Source: CAZFAP01 sp964516325 (lineage in GTDB: Bacteria > Auribacterota > JABMQX01). From it: 37,335 nt of DNA. Positions 8,054-15,912 of this stretch are shown piece by piece. Numbering within the stretch: the stretch's first letter is position 1; every line of letters begins with the position of its first letter. Under the pieces are notes generated by a model that worked only from the letters and a program-made list of their open reading frames with translations, did not search any database and had not been told where the DNA came from. Location: contig CAZFAP010000026.1 in the NCBI GenBank assembly GCA_964516325.1, positions 1 to 37,335 on the forward strand. Direction: 5' to 3'. A program made the translations under genes and the position numbers.

Positions 8054-9066
8054 AGGAGAGGAAAGAGGCAAAAAAGCCTGGGACGGACACCCGCTACACC
8101 TACGCCGTGGGGCGGATCAAGGCGCTGGAGGCGCGGCTGATTTCGCCGGGAGATATGGAGAGACTGCTCGACGAGGAAACGGCGGCGGAGGCGCTTCGGG
8201 CTTTGGGCGAGTTTCCCGATTACGCCGAGAGCGCCGCCGAGAAAAGCGTGGAGGAGGTCCTGGAAGACCAGCTCCGGCTCATTTACGACCTCGCGTGTCA
8301 GCTTTCGCTGGGAAGCAACGTCATCAAGATTCTCCGACTGAGATACGACTTCCATAATCTCAAAGTGCTCCTGAAGGCCAGGCTCCTCGGTATCGAACCG
8401 GAAGGGCTTTCGAGAGTCGGCTTTCTGTCAGCGGAACAAATGAAGCGAGTTCTCGACGAGAAAAGATTCGAAGGCGAAGTTGACCCGTTCGTGGCGGAGA
8501 CGATTCTGGCGGCTTTGGGGAGAGTGCACGAGGGCATCCCCCTTGAGAAAATCGAGGCGGCTCTCGACAGGTGCTATTACGAAACGTTCGTGAGAGTCTT
8601 AAGCGTCAATGCCTTTCTCGAGGAATACGCCCGACGGACAATTGACCTGATGAATCTCCGAACGTTCTGGCGTGTCCAGGTGATGGGGTGGACGGAGGAG
8701 AAGCTGGCGGAAAGCCTCTTGCCGGGCGGCAGAATAGAGGAGGCGTTCTTCACGACGAGCTTCGGGACGCCTATCGCGGACCTCGTCCCGAAGGTGCGGG
8801 ACGACACCTATCGGAGGCTCTTGAAGGATGCGCTGCATGCCTTCCAGTCAAAGCACGACCTGTCGGTTCTGGACAAGCTGATAGATGATTATCTGATCGA
8901 GACCGCGCGAAAGGCAAAGCAGTACTGTTTCGGGCTGGAGCCGCTGGTCGGATACATCGCCGCAAAGGAAAACGAAGTGACGCGGCTTCGAACCATCCTA
9001 TATGGAAAAGAACGGTCTTTGCCACCGGACACGCTGCGAGAGCTTTTGAGGAGCAGCTATGCCTGA
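8050..9066 (+). CDS. ntpC: V-type ATPase subunit C (d), central-stalk adaptor
   Basis: This 338-residue, mainly helical protein is subunit C (eukaryotic d, vacuolar V0D/AC39 family). It sits on the rotor ring as a funnel and links it to the D-F shaft. The sequence shows the family pattern: YTYAVGRIKALEARLISPGDMERLL at the start, a middle block YDFHNLKVLLKARLLG, and the C-terminal GLEPLVGYIAAKENEVTRLRTILYGK that ends almost all members. There are no membrane segments. It overlaps subunit E by four bases (ATGA) with AAGGA as ribosome site, and overlaps the subunit F gene by 8 bases. Length is typical. Confidence 0.94.
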   Translation: MKERKEAKKPGTDTRYTYAVGRIKALEARLISPGDMERLLDEETAAEALRALGEFPDYAESAAEKSVEEVLEDQLRLIYDLACQLSLGSNVIKILRLRYDFHNLKVLLKARLLGIEPEGLSRVGFLSAEQMKRVLDEKRFEGEVDPFVAETILAALGRVHEGIPLEKIEAALDRCYYETFVRVLSVNAFLEEYARRTIDLMNLRTFWRVQVMGWTEEKLAESLLPGGRIEEAFFTTSFGTPIADLVPKVRDDTYRRLLKDALHAFQSKHDLSVLDKLIDDYLIETARKAKQYCFGLEPLVGYIAAKENEVTRLRTILYGKERSLPPDTLRELLRSSYA

Positions 9067-9391
9067 TCAGGAAAACGCCGTTAGAACTTCGCCGGTCGCT
9101 TTTCTTGGCTCAAAAGGAGCTGCATTGGCTTTTCGAGCGATGGGGTTTGACGTTTACGGCGTCCAGAACGCACGGGAGGCGGCGCGGGTCTGGGAGAAAA
9201 TCGCCAGAGCGGGATATTCCGCAATCTTTGTATCCGAAACGCTGGCAATGGAGATGAGGACGATTCTCGAACCCTATTATCTCAGACCACTACCCGCAGT
9301 AATGCTTGTGCCCGAAAGGCGGCCCGGAATCGGGCTGGCGGCGGAACGAATCAGGCGTGCGACATTGAAAGCAGTGGGAGCGGAACTCTGA
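9059..9391 (+). CDS. ntpG: V-type ATPase central-shaft subunit F
   Basis: This 110-residue protein is subunit F (named NtpG in Enterococcus), a small Rossmann-like protein that binds the D shaft. The pattern fits: VAFLGSKGAALAFRAMGFDVYGVQNAREA near residues 12-40, then SAIFVSETLAMEM, then the strand LPAVMLVPERRPGIG before a C-terminal helix. The gene overlaps subunit C by 8 bases and shares one base with the subunit A start (TGATG). A GAGGAGC ribosome site lies inside the end of the subunit C gene. It is too short for a firm call alone, but with its position the identity is secure. Confidence 0.92.
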   Translation: MPDQENAVRTSPVAFLGSKGAALAFRAMGFDVYGVQNAREAARVWEKIARAGYSAIFVSETLAMEMRTILEPYYLRPLPAVMLVPERRPGIGLAAERIRRATLKAVGAEL

Positions 9392-11205
9392 TGCCTCAGG
9401 GAGAAAAAGTGATTCAGGGAAGAATATCGCGTGTTTCAGGGCCTCTGGTCGTCGCCAAAGAAATGCGCGGCGCCAAGATGTACGATGTGGTCCGGGTCGG
9501 CGAAAGAGGGCTGATCGGCGAGATCATCGGGCTGAAAGGCGACGAGGCGTTCATCCAGGTTTATGAAGAGACCGCCGGGATCGGTCCGCCGGAGCCGGTC
9601 GTGTCCACTGGCGAGCCGCTGTCGGCGGAGCTGGGCCCGGGGCTGATCGGCGGAATATTCGACGGCATCCAAAGGCCGCTTGAAATCATACGCACAGAGT
9701 TCGGCGATTACGTCCAAAAAGGGGTCGAGCTTCCGGCTCTCGACAGGAAGAAGAAATGGACGTTCAAGCCGGTCGCGAAGAAAGGCGATGCCGTTGCTCC
9801 AGGCGACATTCTCGGCGAAGTTCCGGAAAGCCCGGTCGTCGTTCATAGGGTCATGGCGCCCCCCGGGGTCGAGGGGACCGTCGAGGAAATCCGCGAAGGA
9901 CAATTCACCATCGAAGAAGAGGTGTGCCGGGTGAGGACCCAGAATGGCACGGTATCTCTGTCCATGAAGCAGAGATGGCCGGTACGGATCGGGCGACCCG
10001 TCGAACGAAGGCTGGCGCCGAAAGAGCCTCTCATCACCGGACAAAGGGTCATTGACGCTCTCTTCCCCGTCGCCAAGGGTGGAACAGCCTGCGTCCCCGG
10101 TCCCTTCGGAAGCGGCAAAACCGTCATCCAGCATCAGCTTGCGAAATGGGCGGACGCGGACATCATCGTCTATATCGGCTGCGGGGAGCGAGGAAACGAG
10201 ATGACCGACGTGCTGCTTTCCTTCCCCGAGTTGAAGGACCCTCGCACAAAAGAAACGCTCATGCAGCGCACCGTCCTCATTGCAAACACCTCTAACATGC
10301 CCGTCGCCGCAAGAGAGGCGAGCGTGTACACCGGCGTGACGCTGGCGGAATACTACCGCGACATGGGCTATCACGTCGCGGTCATGGCGGATTCAACCTC
10401 GCGATGGGCGGAGGCGCTGCGCGAGATCTCAGGAAGACTCGAGGAGATGCCCGGCGAGGAAGGCTATCCGGCTTATCTCGGTTACCGAATCGCCGATTTC
10501 TATGAGAGAGCCGGGAGAGTGAACTGCCTCGGCAAGCCGGAACGAGAGGCGACGCTGAGCATCGTCGGAGCGGTCTCTCCGCCGGGAGGCGACCTGTCCG
10601 ACCCGGTGGTTCAGGCGACGCTGCGTGTCGTGAAGGTCTTCTGGGGACTGGAGGACAGACTTGCCTACATGCGCCACTTCCCTGCCATCAACTGGCTGCT
10701 GAGCTACTCGCTGTACCTGGAGAACCTTGCGGAGTATTTCACCGAAAAGGTCCACCAGGACTTCAACCAAATCAGGACAGAAGCCATGCGACTCCTGGAG
10801 CTGGAGAGCGAGCTGGCGGAGATTGCCCGCTTGGTCGGCGTGGAGTCGCTTTCTCCTCAAGACAGGCTTGTCCTGGAATCGGCACGGTCAATCCGGGAAG
10901 ATTTCCTCCATCAGAACGCCTTCGATGAGATTGACACCTACACGTCTATCGAGAAGCAATATCTCCTCCTGAGAAACATCATTGAGTTCCACCGCCATTC
11001 GAAAGAGCTCGTCGAGCAGGAAGTCGAGTTGAAGGACATCATGTCTCTCCCTGTTCGGCAGGAAATCAGCCGCGCCAAGTTCACCAGTGAGGCGAGGCTC
11101 GATGAAATCGAAGCGATAGCCGCAAAAATTAAGGGCGAACTGGAGAAACTGAAGTCCTCGACAGCAGAACAGCAGGAGGGAAAGGAAGGAGAAAAGGGTG
11201 CTTAA
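9391..11205 (+). CDS. ntpA: V-type ATPase catalytic subunit A
   Basis: This 604-residue protein is the catalytic subunit that hydrolyses or makes ATP. The N-terminal beta barrel is followed by the non-homologous insert typical of A subunits (about residues 110-190, with VHRVMAPPGVEGTV). The Walker A P-loop is GPFGSGKT at residues 237-244 with catalytic Lys243. The GCGERGNEM motif follows shortly after and supplies the catalytic glutamate. The STSRWAEALREISGRLEEMPGEEGYP block is near-universal in this family. Length is normal. The start shares a base with the subunit F stop, and the gene overlaps the subunit B start by 8 bases. The direction of catalysis (pump or synthase) cannot be read from the sequence. 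Confidence 0.98.
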   Translation: MPQGEKVIQGRISRVSGPLVVAKEMRGAKMYDVVRVGERGLIGEIIGLKGDEAFIQVYEETAGIGPPEPVVSTGEPLSAELGPGLIGGIFDGIQRPLEIIRTEFGDYVQKGVELPALDRKKKWTFKPVAKKGDAVAPGDILGEVPESPVVVHRVMAPPGVEGTVEEIREGQFTIEEEVCRVRTQNGTVSLSMKQRWPVRIGRPVERRLAPKEPLITGQRVIDALFPVAKGGTACVPGPFGSGKTVIQHQLAKWADADIIVYIGCGERGNEMTDVLLSFPELKDPRTKETLMQRTVLIANTSNMPVAAREASVYTGVTLAEYYRDMGYHVAVMADSTSRWAEALREISGRLEEMPGEEGYPAYLGYRIADFYERAGRVNCLGKPEREATLSIVGAVSPPGGDLSDPVVQATLRVVKVFWGLEDRLAYMRHFPAINWLLSYSLYLENLAEYFTEKVHQDFNQIRTEAMRLLELESELAEIARLVGVESLSPQDRLVLESARSIREDFLHQNAFDEIDTYTSIEKQYLLLRNIIEFHRHSKELVEQEVELKDIMSLPVRQEISRAKFTSEARLDEIEAIAAKIKGELEKLKSSTAEQQEGKEGEKGA

Positions 11206-12574
11206 GGAATATCGCACCGTCACGCAAATCAGCGGGCCGCTGCTCGTCGTCGGAAAAATCGCCGACGTAAAATACGATGAACTCTGTGAAATCCAGCTCG
11301 GTGACGGAAGCATCAGGCGAGGTCGCGTCCTCGAAATCTCCGAGACGATGGCCCTCGTCCAAGTGTACGAGGGAACGCGCGGGATTGACATTAGCAGCAC
11401 GAAGGTGAAATTCCTCGGACGCGGGCTGGAGCTGGCGGTTTCTCCGGACATCCTCGGGCGGGTTTTCGACGGCGCCGGCAGACCGAAGGACGGCGCCCCA
11501 CCAATCATTCCCGAGAAAAAGCTCGACATCAACGGCAACCCGCTGAACCCCACCTCACGGGATTATCCCGTGGAATTCATCGAGACGGGGATTTCGACGA
11601 TTGATGGCATGAACACCATCGTGCGAGGCCAGAAGCTCCCTATTTTCTCCGGTTCCGGTCTCCCCCACCCCAAGATTGCCGCCCAGGTCGCCCGGCAAGC
11701 GAGGGTTCTGGGCAAGGAGGAGAAATTCGCGGTCTGCTTCGGGGCGATGGGAACGACTTTTGAGGAAGCGGACTTCTTCATCACGGATTTTGAGAAGACG
11801 GGCGCCATCGAGCGAGCGGTTCTCTTCATAAACCTATCCAATGATCCCGCCGTGGAACGGCTGGCGACGCCGCGAATGGCCCTGACGGCGGCGGAGTATC
11901 TGGCGTTTGATTTGCAGATGCACGTCCTCGTGATTCTGATGGACATGACGGTCTATTGCGAAGCGCTGCGGGAAGTCTCCGCGGCGCGGAAGGAGATCCC
12001 CGGTCGGCGCGGCTATCCGGGCTACATGTACACCGACCTGGCGACGGTCTATGAGCGGGCGGGAAGGATTAAGGGAAGGACGGGGTCAATCACCTTAATG
12101 CCTGTCCTCTCCATGCCCGAAGACGACAAGACTCACCCCGTGCCTGACCTCACTGGATACATCACCGAAGGGCAGGTCATGCTCAGCCGCGAGCTTCACC
12201 GCAAAGGAGTCTATCCGCCGATTGACGTCCTTCCCTCGCTTTCGCGTCTGAAAGATAAGGGAATCGGGAAAGGCAAAACCCGCGAGGATCATGCAGACGT
12301 GCTCAATCAGCTTTTCGCTTGTTACGCGAAGGGGAGAGAGGCGAAGGAGCTTGCGGTCATTCTGGGCGAAGCCGCTCTCTCGGAATTGGACCGGCTTTAC
12401 ATCAAGTTCGCGGACCGGTTCGAGGATGAGTTCGTTCGGCAGTCCGAGACGACCCGCCGGACAATCCAGGAGACGCTCGACCTCGGATGGAAGATGCTCC
12501 GGATGCTTCCCAAGGAGGAATTGAAGAGGGTTCACCAGGAATACATCGAGAAATACTACGAGGCTGCTTCTTAG
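11198..12574 (+). CDS. ntpB: V-type ATPase non-catalytic subunit B
   Basis: This 458-residue protein alternates with subunit A in the hexameric head and shapes the nucleotide sites without hydrolysing ATP. It starts with GTG, supported by GGAAGGAG seven to eight bases upstream, and overlaps the end of the A gene by 8 bases. Family markers include GRVFDGAGRPKDG, the IPIFSGSGLPH-type motif (here LPIFSGSGLPHPKIAAQ) that replaces a true P-loop, the block EVSAARKEIPGRRGYPGYMYTDLATVYERAG, and the arginine-bearing SITLMPVLSMPEDDKTHP region. No Walker A is present, as expected for B. Length and motifs are entirely standard. Confidence 0.97.
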   Translation: MLKEYRTVTQISGPLLVVGKIADVKYDELCEIQLGDGSIRRGRVLEISETMALVQVYEGTRGIDISSTKVKFLGRGLELAVSPDILGRVFDGAGRPKDGAPPIIPEKKLDINGNPLNPTSRDYPVEFIETGISTIDGMNTIVRGQKLPIFSGSGLPHPKIAAQVARQARVLGKEEKFAVCFGAMGTTFEEADFFITDFEKTGAIERAVLFINLSNDPAVERLATPRMALTAAEYLAFDLQMHVLVILMDMTVYCEALREVSAARKEIPGRRGYPGYMYTDLATVYERAGRIKGRTGSITLMPVLSMPEDDKTHPVPDLTGYITEGQVMLSRELHRKGVYPPIDVLPSLSRLKDKGIGKGKTREDHADVLNQLFACYAKGREAKELAVILGEAALSELDRLYIKFADRFEDEFVRQSETTRRTIQETLDLGWKMLRMLPKEELKRVHQEYIEKYYEAAS

Positions 12575-12586
12575 TTCGAGCAAAAT

Positions 12587-13216
12587 ATGAGGCTGAACGT
12601 CAATCCCAATCGAATGGAGCTGCTGAAACTGAAGAAGAGGCTTGCCCTCGCTCGCCGCGGCCACAAGCTCCTCCAGGACAAGCAGGAGCAGTTGATGCGA
12701 AACTTCCTTCAGTTCGTCGGGCGCGCGAAGGAGCTGAGAAACCAAGTCGAGAGGGGGATTGACGAGGCTCTGAGAAGGTTTGACCTCTGCCGCTTGGTGA
12801 CCCCAGAGAGTTTTCTTTCGGCTGCCCTCTCCTACCCGATCGGCGAACTGAAACTCAAAGTGCAGGTGAGCCGACTTCTCAACGTTCGCATCCCGCGGAT
12901 GGAACTGGAGAGCCAGCCGAATCCTTTCACTTATGGACTCCCGCATACGTCCTCCGAGCTGGACAAGTCGTTGAGAGTCCTCTTTGAGACCCTTCCTCTC
13001 ATGGTCGAGCTTGTCAACGTCGAAAAGACCATCATCATCCTCGCTGAAGAGATCGAAAGGACGCGGCGGCGGGTGAACGCCCTGGAGTTCGTGTTGATCC
13101 CGAACATTACCGAGACCGTGAAGTACATTGGGATGAAGCTCGCCGAACTCGAGCGGTCCAACATCAACCGCTTGATGAGGATCAAGGAAATCGTTTTCGA
13201 GGCGGAGGGCGCATAA
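12587..13216 (+). CDS. ntpD: V-type ATPase central-shaft subunit D
   Basis: This 209-residue protein is subunit D, the coiled-coil axle that turns inside the A3B3 head. The N-terminal helix (NPNRMELLKLKKRLALARRGHKLLQDK) and C-terminal helix (ERTRRRVNALEFVLIPNITETVKYI) are the paired coils and carry the conserved family signatures; the middle forms the short hairpin head. It follows subunit B by 12 bases and is the last ATPase gene, so the complete set is H/G, I, K, E, C, F, A, B, D with no accessory ntpH or ntpJ. The rsmI gene begins 41 bases downstream and may be cotranscribed. Confidence 0.95.
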   Translation: MRLNVNPNRMELLKLKKRLALARRGHKLLQDKQEQLMRNFLQFVGRAKELRNQVERGIDEALRRFDLCRLVTPESFLSAALSYPIGELKLKVQVSRLLNVRIPRMELESQPNPFTYGLPHTSSELDKSLRVLFETLPLMVELVNVEKTIIILAEEIERTRRRVNALEFVLIPNITETVKYIGMKLAELERSNINRLMRIKEIVFEAEGA

Positions 13217-13257
13217 ATCCCCTGGGGCAAGGGTCTGGTGCATTCAGAGGAACCGAG

Positions 13258-14103
13258 ATGACCCCAACCAAGCCCATCCTGTTTGTCATCGGTACGCCGA
13301 TAGGAAACCTCGAGGACATTTCGCTCCGGGCGCTCAGGATTTTCAAAGAAGCCGACATAATCGCTTGTGAGGACACCCGAAAAACTCGCCTTCTCCTCGA
13401 AAGGCACGGCATATCGCCCCCTCGCTTGATCAGTTACCACAAATTCAACGAGGCAAAGCGGACAGTCGAATTCCTCGCGCTCTTCCAAGAAGGGAAGTCC
13501 ATCGCGTTAGTCTGCAATGCTGGAACGCCCGGAATCTCCGACCCTGGAGCGAGACTCGTGCAGGCTGCGGTTGAGAATAGCGTCAGAGTCGAAGTCATCC
13601 CCGGTCCCTCCGCGATAACCGCCGCGCTGTCCATCTCGTGCCTTCCCAGAGATGAATTCGTTTTCTGCGGTTTTCTTCCATCTCGTTCGGGCACGAGAAA
13701 GAAGAAGCTCATGAGCATGCAAAACGAAACACGAACAATGGTCTTCTTCGAAACCGCCAATCGCTTGGCAAAAAGCCTTGCAGAGATGCTGACAATCTTC
13801 GGCGAGAGAAGAATCGAAATCGCCAGGGAACTTACAAAAATCCACGAGGAAGTAATCAGAACCTCGCTCTCTCAGGCAGAGGGGCTACTCAGTGAGAAGC
13901 CCCTCAAAGGTGAAATCGTTCTGATTGTGAAGGGCGCGAAGGAAGTAGCCGCTTCCACCCCAACCGACTTGAAAGAACACGTGCGGTCCCTCATGGAACA
14001 GTCTGGACTTTCCCTCTCGGAGACGGTCAAGCTCGTTGCCTCGGCAAAGGGGATCAAGAAACAAGACATCTACCGCGAGCTCTCCGAAGAGGAGCATGAG
14101 TAG
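13258..14103 (+). CDS. rsmI: 16S rRNA (cytidine-1402-2'-O)-methyltransferase RsmI
   Basis: This 281-residue enzyme of the tetrapyrrole-methylase fold uses S-adenosylmethionine to methylate the ribose of C1402 in the 16S rRNA decoding centre. The N-terminal strand and loop VIGTPIGNLEDISLRALRIF (residues 10-29), CEDTRKTRLLLERHGI, the LVCNAGTPGISDPG motif, and the VIPGPSAITAALSISCLP block are diagnostic. The C-terminal part has the helical RsmI extension. The ATG has GAGGA upstream. It lies 41 bases after the ATPase operon with no visible terminator between, so read-through is plausible; a functional link is not implied. Confidence 0.96.
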   Translation: MTPTKPILFVIGTPIGNLEDISLRALRIFKEADIIACEDTRKTRLLLERHGISPPRLISYHKFNEAKRTVEFLALFQEGKSIALVCNAGTPGISDPGARLVQAAVENSVRVEVIPGPSAITAALSISCLPRDEFVFCGFLPSRSGTRKKKLMSMQNETRTMVFFETANRLAKSLAEMLTIFGERRIEIARELTKIHEEVIRTSLSQAEGLLSEKPLKGEIVLIVKGAKEVAASTPTDLKEHVRSLMEQSGLSLSETVKLVASAKGIKKQDIYRELSEEEHE

Positions 14104-14125
14104 CACCACCGCGTAGCGTGTCCCT

Positions 14126-14177
14126 TGTTGACGCCCCTACAGATTTCCGTTGAGGGCGACCGCCCGCGCTTGTAGGA
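14126..14177. repeat. Imperfect inverted repeat (GCCCCTACA / TGTAGG)
   Basis: The spacer holds GACGCCCCTACA and, 30 bases later, GCGCTTGTAGG, with GGGCGACCGCCC in between. This looks like a decayed palindromic element of the GTAGGGGC type that is common between genes in environmental genomes. The rest of the 218-base gap shows nothing recognisable. Confidence 0.35.
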
Positions 14178-14321
14178 TAGGAAATGCGGCGCCGGGAACG
14201 ATCGTGAGTCCTTCCGGCTGCCCACGTGGACAGTGCGCGATGTGTGAATAACAAGGTGGCAGGCGCAGTTCACTTTTCGGCAAAGCTCGGACTTTGGGTC
14301 GAATCTCTTGACGAGGTTGGC

Positions 14322-14849
14322 ATGTCCGCAGAAACAACATCTTCCGCAGGCGAAACTTTCTCGATAGACAGCGACAGGATTGACGTCCAAGCGATTATCG
14401 GAGCCGTCAAGGAGCGGGTCGAGAGGAAGAAGGCGGCTGGGGTCTACGAGAAGTATAACCTGGTCGGAGTGACAAGACTGGAGGTCTCCCAGGCCAAGAG
14501 CGAAGAAGAATTTCTCCGGTATCACCTCAAGTCTCTCCGCAAGAGCTGGGAGATAGACATTGGCGATTTTGAGATTCCGTCCAAAGGGGGACTCCTCGGT
14601 CGGCCCGCCGTGTGGCTGAAGAAGGCAATTTGGTTTCTGTTGAAGTTTTACACCTTCCGGATGTTCACGCAGCAGCGGGACTTCAATCTTCAACTGGTGA
14701 ATGCCCTCCAGTCGCTCGACGCGAAAATCGAGAAGCTTACCCAGCAACTCAAAGACGCCGTGCCACCGGCTTCAACGACAAAGGAACCGAAGACGCCAGG
14801 GGGACACGAATCGAATCCGGAAGCGGCAGAAGCTCCCCGACGGTCATAG
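14322..14849 (+). CDS. Hypothetical protein with amphipathic segment and C-terminal coiled coil
   Basis: I do not recognise this 175-residue protein with certainty. The start at 14322 is preferred because GAGGT lies 5 bases upstream; the open frame extends 32 codons further without support. An acidic leader is followed by IDVQAIIGAVKERVERKKAAGVY, a pattern resembling the N-terminal helix of short proteins found near glycosyltransferase and methyltransferase genes in polysaccharide loci. A hydrophobic, positively flanked stretch (VWLKKAIWFLLKFYTFRMF) at about residues 105-123 may lie on or in the membrane. The next 35 residues look coiled-coil (LVNALQSLDAKIEKLTQQL). The tail is Pro/Thr/Glu-rich. 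No sugar genes are adjacent here. Confidence 0.65.
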   Translation: MSAETTSSAGETFSIDSDRIDVQAIIGAVKERVERKKAAGVYEKYNLVGVTRLEVSQAKSEEEFLRYHLKSLRKSWEIDIGDFEIPSKGGLLGRPAVWLKKAIWFLLKFYTFRMFTQQRDFNLQLVNALQSLDAKIEKLTQQLKDAVPPASTTKEPKTPGGHESNPEAAEAPRRS

Positions 14850-15303
14850 CTCCCTCTATCACGCAGTCGCCCCTCAGTTCGGCGTCGAGCCAAAAGCCTT
14901 CGGTCGAGGCCGTCCCAGCGCCCCGGCGCATCGCAGCAACGTGCTTCACCCGACTTCGACACAGACCGCGCAAGCATTCCTTCGGCCTTTCAAACCCGAT
15001 TCCTCCGATGCGCGTCTCGCAGCACGCCAAGCGGAAGGCACTGGAAATCGAACCGGTGCAGCTTCGGCCGGCACGATTTGACTGCGCACGCTATCAAGGG
15101 GCTATGGGTGCGGCTGAATCTCACGGGCATCGGCTTTGGCTTTCGGAGCCAGGCGCACGGCGCCCTCGGTTCGCCTCTATGACGCCCTCCTTCGACGGAG
15201 GAGCACATTTCCGTTTGGGCGCACCGCTTTGCTTAAAAATGAACGGGAAACAGGCCCGTCGGTTTCACGCGCCTTTGTCAACATTACCTCGGTCACGGTG
15301 CGG

Positions 15304-15332
15304 TTGACAGCCGTGGAATAAACAACGATGCT
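15304..15332 (+). promoter_or_regulatory. Possible sigma-70 promoter for a candidate RNA
   Basis: A perfect -35 box TTGACA (15304-15309) is followed 17 bases later by GATGCT (15327-15332), a poor -10 match. Initiation would fall near 15340, just before the foldable segment at 15356-15423. Weak on its own; interesting because of what follows. Confidence 0.35.
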
Positions 15333-15355
15333 AAGGTGAGCACATGAGACGGAGT

Positions 15356-15423
15356 CTTGGGTCATGCGGGGGACCGCTTACGGTCCCGGCCCCGACGCAT
15401 ACCCCTCCGGGGAGTCACCCAGG
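15356..15423 (+). ncRNA. Candidate structured RNA (three-way-junction-like fold)
   Basis: By eye, CTTGGGT (15356-15362) pairs with ACCCAGG (15417-15423), enclosing two hairpins. The first pairs ATGCG (15364-15368) with CGCAT (15396-15400) and contains the 7-bp stem GGGACCG/CGGTCCC with loop CTTA. The second is CCCC-TCC-GGGG at 15402-15412. Downstream bases to about 15460 can form a further hairpin that competes for CCCAG. It matches no RNA family I know: it lacks the SRP, RNase P, tmRNA, 6S and common riboswitch core motifs. No energy calculation or alignment was possible, and GC-rich DNA folds easily, so this stays tentative. Confidence 0.3.
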
Positions 15424-15876
15424 TCAACCAGCGTTGTTCGACGGAAGGTTTGGCACTGGGGATCCCTAGAGGCGCTGCGGAGGGCTACGCGCGGGGGCTC
15501 GAGAGAGCGGGCGATGTGCTCGACGCGTTTGAAGATTTGGGCATCGGAAAGCCAAAATTCAGAATCACCCCACCCGGCGGATCAAGCGGATGGCATGCTG
15601 GCAAGCACCACGGCCACTGACCACGAACTATTCAATAAGAGCGCCATACTTCTCGGGCCCGATTCAGGTCACGTGTTCGAAAAATTTGTTTCGTTTTCGG
15701 CAAACTCTGCGTGAATTTGGGAGCTTCTCCACAGGGCGTCCGGCCGTCTCCGACGGTAAAAACTCGTGGTCTCAGACCCCACTCCCGTGCCTTGTTGCTC
15801 CTGGTTTGGGGCTGGAGCCAAGCGCGGCCCCGCGGAGACGCAGGTTCAATCGCGCCGCCGCGCCAGTAAGGCAGAG

Positions 15877-15905
15877 TTGCCGTTGTCTCACTCCGGCCAT
15901 ATAAT
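15877..15905 (+). promoter_or_regulatory. Near-consensus sigma-70 promoter for mnmE
   Basis: TTGCCG (15877-15882) and a perfect TATAAT (15900-15905) are separated by exactly 17 bases. The expected start of transcription, about 7 bases after the -10 box, is 15912-15914. It therefore coincides with the ATG at 15913, predicting a leaderless mRNA. Confidence 0.75.
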
Positions 15906-15912
15906 GTCGCCC

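Larger units (their letters stand above)
14850..15912. other. 1.06-kb gene-free region upstream of mnmE
   Basis: No frame here has both a convincing start and a plausible protein. The first 450 bases show nothing I can interpret. From about 15304 a promoter-like sequence is followed by a compactly foldable stretch. Around 15720-15780 there are short palindromes (CCGTCTCCGACGG, GGTCTCAGACC), and at 15877-15905 the mnmE promoter. The region may hold an unrecognised RNA or the remains of lost genes. Confidence 0.5.

Noticed and set aside
15613..15619. GCCACTG, resembling part of a cobalamin riboswitch
   Set aside because: Other conserved parts of the riboswitch, such as the GGGAA element and the terminal B12-box partner, are absent, and mnmE is not a cobalamin gene.
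15357..15620. 87-codon open frame in the gap upstream of mnmE
   Set aside because: There is no ribosome site, the composition is Arg/Gly-rich, and it overlaps the foldable segment; it is more likely RNA or noncoding than a protein gene.
15732..15760. CCGTCTCCGACGG hairpin followed by TAAAAA as a terminator
   Set aside because: On the plus strand the run after the stem is A, not T; on the minus strand the T-run precedes the stem. It is not a rho-independent terminator.
15836..15866. tRNA-like 3' end (GGTTCAATC ... GCGCCA)
   Set aside because: The T-stem does not pair (GCAGG against GCGCC, position 61 is G), and no matching acceptor strand or anticodon arm lies upstream at the right distance.
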